A stretch of DNA of 5,089 bases from Planctomycetaceae bacterium (GTDB taxonomy: Bacteria > Planctomycetota > Planctomycetia > Pirellulales > Pirellulaceae), in the NCBI GenBank assembly GCA_007133715.1, contig SLMF01000608.1, positions 1 through 5,089 of the forward strand, given 5' to 3'. The stretch's first letter is position 1; each line of letters starts with the position of its first letter. The notes beneath the pieces were generated by a model that was not told the origin of the DNA, did not search any database, and saw only the letters and a list, made by a program, of their open reading frames with translations. The position numbers and the translations under genes were made by a program. Below are positions 1 to 5,089 of the stretch, piece by piece.

Positions 1-1599
1 CGACTCCGGATTCGGGTCCAGCACCAGATCGATCTCCGGCTCCGCGCGGTCGTCCGAACTGAACGCATCGCTCAGCAAATGGTTCAGCAGCTGGCGATTC
101 TGCTCCGTCTTGCGGCGATAATCGGCTTGGAACGCGTCCAGCGGCGAGCGGTGGGGGCCGTCCCGATAACCCAGGCGGAGCGCCAGTTTCTTCAGCTCGA
201 CTTCTCCCTCCGGCATGGTATGCGTCTGCAGGTCGAACATGATCTGCAGCCGGTGCTCCAGGCGGCGGAGCATCTCGTAGTTCTCTTCCAGCATCGTCCG
301 TTCGTCGCTGGTCAAACAACCGCACTCGGCCAACCGCCCGATCGCCTGCAACGTGTTTCCCGTCCGGATCTCGGGCAGCTCGCTGCCGTTGAGCAGTTGG
401 AGGAACTGGATCACGAACTCGATATCGCGAATCCCGCCTCGTCCCGTTTTCACATTGCGCTGGTCACTTCCCTCCCGCAAGCAGCGTTGTTCGATGCGGC
501 GTTTGAGGGCGCGGATGCCCACGATATCCGCGCTGGTCAAATAACGGCGGTAGATCCAGGGTTCGAGCCGGGCCAGGAATTGCTCGCCCAGCCTTCGATT
601 GCCCGCGATCACCCGCGCTTTGACAAACGCCTGGCGTTCCCAGGTCCGCCCCGCCGTGTCGTAGTAATGCCAGGCCGCGGGGACACTCACTACCGGCGTT
701 CCCTGGCTGCCGTGCGGTCGCAACCGCAGATCGACCCGATACCCGGCACCTTCCTCGCTGGGCTCGGACAGGTACTTGATCGCCTGCCGCACCAAACGCT
801 CGAAAAACTCGGCCAGCGAGACCGCTCGCTTGCCATCGGTGCGGCCTTCGAGTTCGTCGCAGAGGAAGATCAAGTCGATATCGCTGGAATAGTTCAATTC
901 CCAGCCACCCAATTTCCCCAGCGCCAGCACGGTCAGTTGGGCCGGGGCGCCATCGGCGCGATGCGGCCGACCATGACGCGATTCCAGCTTCCGCCATGCC
1001 GCCTGCAACGCCGCTTCACAAATCGCCTCGGCCAAATAAGACAGCTGCTCGGTGACCGTCGACACCCGCTGACGTTTCACAATGTCCCCGTACGCGATCC
1101 GCTGCATCTCGCGGCGCTTGTTCCGCCGCAGCAAGGCAACCACTTCGCGATCGTCGTCGGCCAACGTCACCTCGCTGCAGATCTCCCGCATCAGCACCTC
1201 GCGGGATACCGGCTGACCCGCCGTCAGACGCAGCAGGTCGTAGCTCTCCGGATCCTGGATCAGAGCATCACTCAGATGCTGGCTGCTGGAGAACATCTGC
1301 AGCAGCGGCGGCAACGCCTCGCGATCCCGCTCGAACAACGTGGCCAAGCCCAGCGGATTCCGGGCGGCGCCGAAGAAACGGTCCAGATTGTTCAACGCCC
1401 GATCCGGATCGCTCAACTCCGGCAACGTCGCACTCAGCTGCTCGAACAGCGTGACCAACAAGTCCAGGGTCACGCCGTAACCGGCCAGCGCGAGCAGATT
1501 CTTGCGGGCATGCTCCGTCTCTCGCAGCCCCCAGCGCGGCAGGTAATCGGCAGCCGCCTCTGGATCATCCAAACAGCGGATCAATCGGTCATGGTCCAT
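1..1599 (-). CDS. glnE: Bifunctional glutamine synthetase adenylyltransferase/deadenylylase GlnE, N-terminal (adenylyl-removase) half, cut by left edge
   Basis: GlnE is a cytoplasmic enzyme that switches glutamine synthetase off by adding AMP to a tyrosine and on by removing it; in E. coli the N-terminal half removes AMP and the C-terminal half adds it. The frame runs open for 533 codons from an ATG at 1599 to base 1, so only the N-terminal half is present. Visible signatures: LGKLGGWELNYSSDIDLIFL at residues 227-246, the nucleotidyltransferase core with probable metal ligands D240 and D242; YRVDLRLRPHG at 287-297; RTWERQAFVKAR at 318-329; GRGGIRDIEF at 386-395; and RRLEHRLQ at 445-452 followed by THTMP at 459-463. 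All align in order with the E. coli deadenylylase domain. Residues about 510-533 form an acidic, proline-containing stretch, probably the linker to the next domain. No frameshift or missing catalytic residue is seen. It lies 105 bp downstream of the NrpR-like gene on the same strand. The identification is very secure; the adenylylating domain cannot be assessed. Confidence 0.95.
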   Translation of the reverse strand, partial: MDHDRLIRCLDDPEAAADYLPRWGLRETEHARKNLLALAGYGVTLDLLVTLFEQLSATLPELSDPDRALNNLDRFFGAARNPLGLATLFERDREALPPLLQMFSSSQHLSDALIQDPESYDLLRLTAGQPVSREVLMREICSEVTLADDDREVVALLRRNKRREMQRIAYGDIVKRQRVSTVTEQLSYLAEAICEAALQAAWRKLESRHGRPHRADGAPAQLTVLALGKLGGWELNYSSDIDLIFLCDELEGRTDGKRAVSLAEFFERLVRQAIKYLSEPSEEGAGYRVDLRLRPHGSQGTPVVSVPAAWHYYDTAGRTWERQAFVKARVIAGNRRLGEQFLARLEPWIYRRYLTSADIVGIRALKRRIEQRCLREGSDQRNVKTGRGGIRDIEFVIQFLQLLNGSELPEIRTGNTLQAIGRLAECGCLTSDERTMLEENYEMLRRLEHRLQIMFDLQTHTMPEGEVELKKLALRLGYRDGPHRSPLDAFQADYRRKTEQNRQLLNHLLSDAFSSDDRAEPEIDLVLDPNPES

Positions 1600-1704
1600 A
1601 AAGTCAGGCTCCGTCGCATCCCATCCTCTCCCGCCGCGGGGGAAGTGCACCGCCCGCCAGTACGAGCACCGCCACACGAACGACCCCGCGTAGCCGACCG
1701 GATC
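1600..1704 (-). other. Intergenic spacer between the NrpR-like gene and glnE, no terminator seen
   Basis: This 105-bp GC-rich spacer has no T-tract after a strong stem, so no intrinsic terminator is apparent. There is one short inverted repeat, GCGGG at 1636-1640 against CCCGC at 1653-1657 with a 12-base loop, which is easily expected by chance in such DNA. No convincing -35/-10 promoter is seen. The spacer is consistent with read-through transcription from the regulator gene into glnE. Confidence 0.5.
1609..1612 (-). promoter_or_regulatory. Shine-Dalgarno-like GGAG before glnE
   Basis: Read on the minus strand, GGAG is followed by 9 bases and then the ATG at 1599. It supports that ATG as the glnE start. 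The frame stays open upstream to the TAA of the preceding gene, with two in-frame GTG codons, but the extra residues (rich in W, R and G) do not look like GlnE. The motif is only four bases long, so this is modest evidence. Confidence 0.45.
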
Positions 1705-2706
1705 TTACACTGCTTTCAAGGCGCAAGGTAGTTCGTCATACGGGAAAAGCCGATGATAGTCCAACAAGCCCGCCAGAGCACGGGATTCGACCCGATGGCC
1801 CAATTCGTCCATAATGGCCATCGGATTCAAACCACCCGCAATCACCACCCCCAACCGACCATGGGTGACGTTCTGTCCCAAGAGCGATTGTCCGGGCCAG
1901 CCGATTTCCAGCAACCCCCCCAAGCCGACCGCGATCAAGCGATCGTTCATATTCAGCACCAGTTCGCGGCTGTCCGCCGGCAACTCGCGGAAACTGGCGC
2001 CAATCAAACCGTTTCCCGTCCGCAACGCACCCCGATAATTGGTCATCCGGCTTCGGCTGAACACCTCCAACGGGTCGATGGTAGTGCCTTCGTAGACGAT
2101 CGCTTCCACAAAACGGACCGGCCGCCCGTCACACAACTCCAACAGCCCTCCGAAACGTGAGTTGGTCGGCACACCATGCTTCAATAACACCCCGTTCATG
2201 GTGATGGAACACACGGTGCAAAAGCCCACACGATCGGCGGGGATCGCGAGACTGCCCAGCGTCTCGCCGGGCGCCAGCAAGGCGACGCGGGTGCCCATCG
2301 CAAACCCCTTGGCAAACACCTCGCAGATCTCGTCGGCACAGGCAGCCAACTCCTCGGGATCGACCAGCGTCAGGTTGACCACCACCGTGCCGGTACGAGT
2401 CGCCAAGTCGAACGACATATTGAAGGTCATCTGGTCGATTTTGGCGGAGAGGAAGGCGATCGTCGCCACGCTCGGCGTGGTCCGCAATTCGGCCAGTCCG
2501 CGGTCGCTGATCACGTGCCCGCGTCGCCCCCGGGAGAGCGTCAGCCCGTCCTCGTCCAATTGGCTCAGATAGAGCCGCACCGTCCGCTCGCTCAACTGAT
2601 ATCCGGCTCGCTCCAATTCCCGCGCGATGCGGGCGGAGGTCGCCGGCGCGGTGGCTTTGCCAAGCACCTGCAGGATTTCTGAGCGATGACGCTGGGTTTT
2701 TTCCAT
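1705..2706 (-). CDS. NrpR-like transcriptional regulator (winged helix plus one NrpR/DUF128 domain)
   Basis: Probable DNA-binding regulator related to NrpR, the nitrogen repressor of methanogenic archaea, which represses nitrogen-assimilation genes and is released by 2-oxoglutarate. With the ATG at 2706 the protein has 333 residues. Residues about 1-70 form a winged helix: RSEILQVLG opens it, SARIARELERAGYQLSERTV holds the helix-turn-helix, and RGHVISDRG fits the wing. The rest is a single NrpR regulatory domain with family-typical stretches: CTVCSITMNGVLLKHGVPTN at 163-182, FGGLLE after it, and GGLNPMAIMDELG at 291-303. The best-studied archaeal NrpR has two such domains; here there is one. 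Start choice is uncertain: an ATG at 2718 would add 4 residues, and a TTG at 2736 would add 10 and has an AGGTGG seven bases upstream. I prefer 2706 because the winged helix begins directly after it. Its neighbours are the dikinase-type gene upstream and glnE downstream. Nitrogen control in this organism is inferred from family and context; the ligand is unknown. Confidence 0.85.
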   Translation of the reverse strand: MEKTQRHRSEILQVLGKATAPATSARIARELERAGYQLSERTVRLYLSQLDEDGLTLSRGRRGHVISDRGLAELRTTPSVATIAFLSAKIDQMTFNMSFDLATRTGTVVVNLTLVDPEELAACADEICEVFAKGFAMGTRVALLAPGETLGSLAIPADRVGFCTVCSITMNGVLLKHGVPTNSRFGGLLELCDGRPVRFVEAIVYEGTTIDPLEVFSRSRMTNYRGALRTGNGLIGASFRELPADSRELVLNMNDRLIAVGLGGLLEIGWPGQSLLGQNVTHGRLGVVIAGGLNPMAIMDELGHRVESRALAGLLDYHRLFPYDELPCALKAV

Positions 2707-2736
2707 AACAAATGCCATTGGCAGGAAAGCGGGCAA

Positions 2737-2775
2737 GCGAGGACCACCTGCGATCGCCCGCGAGCTGTCCGTAAA
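2737..2775 (-). other. Short spacer between the dikinase-type gene and the NrpR-like gene
   Basis: The 39 bp between the TGA at 2776-2778 and the most upstream possible regulator start hold the AGGTGG motif and GCGATCGC. An inverted repeat, GCGGGC at 2729-2734 and GCCCGC at 2756-2761, brackets this motif and touches the TTG codon, with a 21-base loop. There is no T-tract, so it is not an intrinsic terminator. No promoter is recognised. The short distance favours co-transcription. Confidence 0.45.
2744..2749 (-). promoter_or_regulatory. Shine-Dalgarno-like AGGTGG, supports an alternative TTG start of the NrpR-like gene
   Basis: On the minus strand AGGTGG is followed by seven bases and then TTG at 2736, in frame with the regulator. 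Neither ATG downstream (2718 and 2706) has a purine-rich motif at suitable spacing. If this site is used, the protein gains ten mostly hydrophobic residues. Many planctomycete genes lack a clear Shine-Dalgarno sequence, so absence before the ATGs is weak evidence against them. Confidence 0.3.
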
Positions 2776-5089
2776 TCACTCACCGGGCTCACGGTAACAC
2801 AGGGCCCACTGAGACGGCGTATTGGCATGGATCCGCAAGCGGGGCCCCGCCTCCGGTCCGTCCGAAAAATCGAGCACCCGCAGCAGCGGGGCCCAACGTC
2901 CCGCGTCCGGAACCAGTTCGGTCAGCCGGTTCGGCGACTTCAAAAAGAAATCGCGGTTCCAGGCGTTGCCCGGTCGATCGGGAAACAGTGCCAGATAGAG
3001 GATATCCATTTCCACCAAGTCGTTGAAGAAATGGGTGCCCAGCGAGACATCGGGGATCAGATCCTCGCGCATGGCCACGATCTCGCAGATCACCGAGGCG
3101 GTATCGATTTCCCCGAAGGACACGGGAACACCCAACGAGGGACTTTGCGTGCCCCAGCGTCCGGGGCCGATCAGCATCAGGTTCTCCGGCAGGTGCCGCT
3201 GCCGGGGATGCAACACGCGGCCGATCAGCCGCGCCAAAGCATAACGGTCGGCGATCGGCAATTGCCCGTACAGCATCGGCTCGACATACACCACGCGGTC
3301 GATCAGCTTCATGCGGCTGGGCCCGATCACCGCCCCGCAGGTCTCCAGCACGATATCGGCGGCGGCGATCGATTCGGGCGGCTGACTCTCGGAAACCCCC
3401 GTGGCCACCTGCAGCGGACGGCACTGGACCGGATTGATCTTGTAATCGTCGCGGGTGAAAAAATTGGCGGTGAATTCGAGATCGACCGGCGAACCGTAGG
3501 CCTCCTGCAAAGTGGCCAGACTTTGACGCATGTCCGCGACAAATGAACTCTCCGTCAATAATTGGTCGAAGGTCAGCACCAGCGCGCTGCGGCGGTCCAG
3601 ATTCTGGGAAGCCGCCCAACGGGCCAGCTCCCGGTCCTCCGAAGCGAACATCGGCCAGGGCAGGTTGTCGCACTGACAGGCCAAATCGGCAAAGTCGCGC
3701 GCGGCTAACTGACCCGCCTCCAAATCGATCACATCGACCCGGCGCTGCGAGTGCTGTCGCACCTCCTCCGCACCGCTCTCCGGACGCCGCTGGGGATCGT
3801 TCAGGGCCACCACGCGAGTGTAATCGTCGTCCGAGCGGTTGACCGCCCGGGTACCCAGCCCGAACACCAACCGCACCATACCGGCTGCCGGATCGATATA
3901 AGGATGCCAAACATAAGGGTTGAACGAGTAACCGACGCCCGCCAACTGCGGGAAGAAGTGGGAACCGTAGTGCGAACCCGACACACGCTGGACCAGCAGC
4001 GACATCTGCTCGTCATGCTCCAACAACCCCCGCTGGGCCCGGTAACGCAATGCCTTCTCGCTCATCGTACTGGCATAGATCGTGCGGACGGCGGAGACGA
4101 AATCGGCCAACCGTTTCGCATGCGGACCCTGATTCGCGCAGAACACGCTCTCGTACTTGCCCGCAAACGCATTGCCGAAGTTGTCTTCCAACAGACTGCT
4201 CGAGCGGACGATGATCGGCGACTGGCCGAAATAGGCCAGCATTTCCGAAAATTCCTGCTCGATGTGGGCCGGAAAGGAGCCGCTGAGAATCCGCCGCCGC
4301 GCGTCCTGAACCCCGTCCAGGAACGACGTCGGATCCCGCTGACGCTGCCGCACCCACCAGCAACCGTTTTCGACCAGATACGAATAAAACACGTCGGAGC
4401 CGATGTAAAACGAATCGTGGGCTTCCAGCAAACCCTCCCAACGCGGGTCGCTCCGGCGAAGAATCGCCCGAGCCAGCAACATGCCGACCGCTTTGCCCCC
4501 GATCAAGCCGGTACCGACCATCCGGCGGCTGATCTGCAACAGATCGCCCAGCGAAAAGAACCGCCGCGCCAGCTCCAATACCCGCTCGTCACGCGTCACC
4601 AGCATCTTCAACAGCCGCTCGCGACACGCCGCCACGTCGTCCTCCGTCCGGGCTCCCGCCTGATACTCCTCCCACACCTGTTCCGCTTGGGACAAACTGC
4701 GGGTCCACGTGCCCTGGCGCAGGCGAACCGTCTCCAAGCCTGTCCAAGGAATTGTGGTCAGGATCTCCGCCGTCGTCGAACTTTCCAGCAGGGGGACCAT
4801 CTGATCGCCCTCCCAGGCATGCAGCATGTGCATGGTGGGAGAATAACGATGCTCGACCTTCGTCGGATGCACGAAAGTGCCCCCCCGATGACGGTAAACA
4901 TCGAGAAACAGCTGCGTCGTCTCGGTGATCGGGGTAAGGGCATGGAACGAGTGGCGGTTCCGCAGCAAGGGGAAATAGGCCAGCGATTCGAGATCCAGCA
5001 CATAGGGGCAGGTCAAGCGGAAGAAATTCCCCAGCATCCGATCGCTGAACCAGGCATCGGCCAGGTCCGAGAGGCAATCGAACACGAAA
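2776..5089 (-). CDS. PEP/pyruvate-binding (PPDK N-terminal type) domain protein without phosphohistidine domain, N-terminus cut by right edge
   Basis: The frame is open to the right edge, so the true start is outside; residues are numbered here from a GTG at 5085 (769 residues to the TGA). Residues about 185-560 form a PPDK/PEP-synthase ATP-grasp domain. IGGKAVGML at 195-203 matches the GGK loop (K198). IIVRSSSLLED at 291-301 with FAGKYES at 307-313 matches the VRSS...ED...FAG segment (R294). MSLLVQRV at 361-368 and GVGYSFNP at 383-390 match the LVQ...G..F..NP strand pair. GLGTRAV lies at 409-415. DLEF at 535-538 and QCRP at 554-557 match the acidic residue and QxRP that close the ATP site. 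Known PEP synthases then carry a TSHAA phosphohistidine domain and a TIM barrel; both are absent. Instead there are about 210 residues with GPGRWGTQSPSLG at 640-652 and GTHFFNDL at 683-690, a tail I recall from uncharacterised homologues. ATP binding looks intact; substrate and product are unknown. It ends 39-69 bp before the regulator gene, so it is probably the upstream member of the same operon. Confidence 0.82.
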   Translation of the reverse strand, partial: FVFDCLSDLADAWFSDRMLGNFFRLTCPYVLDLESLAYFPLLRNRHSFHALTPITETTQLFLDVYRHRGGTFVHPTKVEHRYSPTMHMLHAWEGDQMVPLLESSTTAEILTTIPWTGLETVRLRQGTWTRSLSQAEQVWEEYQAGARTEDDVAACRERLLKMLVTRDERVLELARRFFSLGDLLQISRRMVGTGLIGGKAVGMLLARAILRRSDPRWEGLLEAHDSFYIGSDVFYSYLVENGCWWVRQRQRDPTSFLDGVQDARRRILSGSFPAHIEQEFSEMLAYFGQSPIIVRSSSLLEDNFGNAFAGKYESVFCANQGPHAKRLADFVSAVRTIYASTMSEKALRYRAQRGLLEHDEQMSLLVQRVSGSHYGSHFFPQLAGVGYSFNPYVWHPYIDPAAGMVRLVFGLGTRAVNRSDDDYTRVVALNDPQRRPESGAEEVRQHSQRRVDVIDLEAGQLAARDFADLACQCDNLPWPMFASEDRELARWAASQNLDRRSALVLTFDQLLTESSFVADMRQSLATLQEAYGSPVDLEFTANFFTRDDYKINPVQCRPLQVATGVSESQPPESIAAADIVLETCGAVIGPSRMKLIDRVVYVEPMLYGQLPIADRYALARLIGRVLHPRQRHLPENLMLIGPGRWGTQSPSLGVPVSFGEIDTASVICEIVAMREDLIPDVSLGTHFFNDLVEMDILYLALFPDRPGNAWNRDFFLKSPNRLTELVPDAGRWAPLLRVLDFSDGPEAGPRLRIHANTPSQWALCYREPGE

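Noticed and set aside
1636..1657. A short inverted repeat between the regulator and glnE as an intrinsic terminator.
   Set aside because: The stem is only five base pairs, and no T-tract follows on the transcribed strand.
79..1731. A 550-codon open frame on the plus strand.
   Set aside because: It is antisense to glnE. Its translation is rich in Q, R, P and L with no recognisable domain, while the opposite strand encodes every GlnE signature. Long antisense frames are expected opposite GC-rich genes with strong codon bias.
1915..1921. A run of seven C (seven G in the coding strand) inside the regulator, and a similar run at 4880-4886 in the dikinase-type gene, as possible slippage or sequencing-error sites.
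   Set aside because: Both frames continue through with family-like protein on each side, so there is no sign of a frameshift or programmed slippage.
1600..2775. A methanogen-type NrpR operator (GGAA-N6-TTCC) in the gaps between genes.
   Set aside because: By eye neither spacer holds it. Near the regulator start there is TTCC at 2701-2704 and GGAA at 2724-2727, but in the wrong orientation and spacing. An operator could lie upstream of the operon, beyond the right edge.
2686..3546. A 286-codon open frame on the plus strand.
   Set aside because: It is antisense to the dikinase-type gene and the regulator start, has low-complexity Q/H/G/R-rich composition, and shows no domain. The minus-strand frame carries the conserved ATP-site motifs.
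2776..5089. Naming the dikinase-type gene ppsA or ppdK (PEP synthase or pyruvate,phosphate dikinase).
   Set aside because: The phosphohistidine TSHAA motif and the PEP/pyruvate-binding barrel are absent after the ATP-grasp domain, and the protein ends with an unrelated module, so the complete reaction cannot be claimed.

Overview
The window holds three protein-coding genes, all on the minus strand and tightly spaced. In transcription order (right to left) they are: a large protein with a pyruvate,phosphate dikinase-type ATP-grasp domain (2776 to beyond the right edge), an NrpR-like transcriptional regulator (about 1705-2706), and the N-terminal half of glutamine synthetase adenylyltransferase/deadenylylase GlnE (1599 to beyond the left edge). 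The gaps between genes are about 39-69 bp and 105 bp. Neither gap shows a convincing terminator or promoter, so the three genes are probably co-transcribed. No tRNA, rRNA, CRISPR array, insertion sequence or other mobile element was seen. Long open frames on the plus strand are antisense shadows of these genes.

The DNA is GC-rich. Gene content and protein style (bacterial GlnE, a bacterial NrpR/DUF128 protein, and an orphan PPDK-type domain protein with a GRWGT...GTHFF tail) suggest a free-living bacterium, most likely a planctomycete of the Pirellulales kind. This is a judgement from remembered family resemblance, not a database search, and the phylum call is only moderately confident.

Layout by region. 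At 1-1599, glnE codes for the adenylyl-removing nucleotidyltransferase domain; the adenylylating half lies off the left edge. At 1600-1704 there is a 105-bp spacer with a ribosome-binding-like GGAG before glnE. At 1705-2706 (possibly 2718 or 2736) lies the regulator, a winged helix followed by a single NrpR regulatory domain. At 2737-2775 there is a short spacer. From 2776 to 5089 lies the dikinase-type protein, cut at its N-terminus by the right edge.

How the genes may work together: GlnE controls glutamine synthetase activity by reversible adenylylation. Studied archaeal NrpR proteins repress nitrogen-assimilation genes and release DNA when 2-oxoglutarate is high. The dikinase-type protein has an ATP-binding fold used elsewhere on pyruvate/PEP, but lacks the phosphohistidine and PEP-binding domains of a complete PEP synthase. 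A cluster linking carbon/energy status to nitrogen assimilation is an attractive inference, but nothing in the sequence proves that the first gene acts in nitrogen control.
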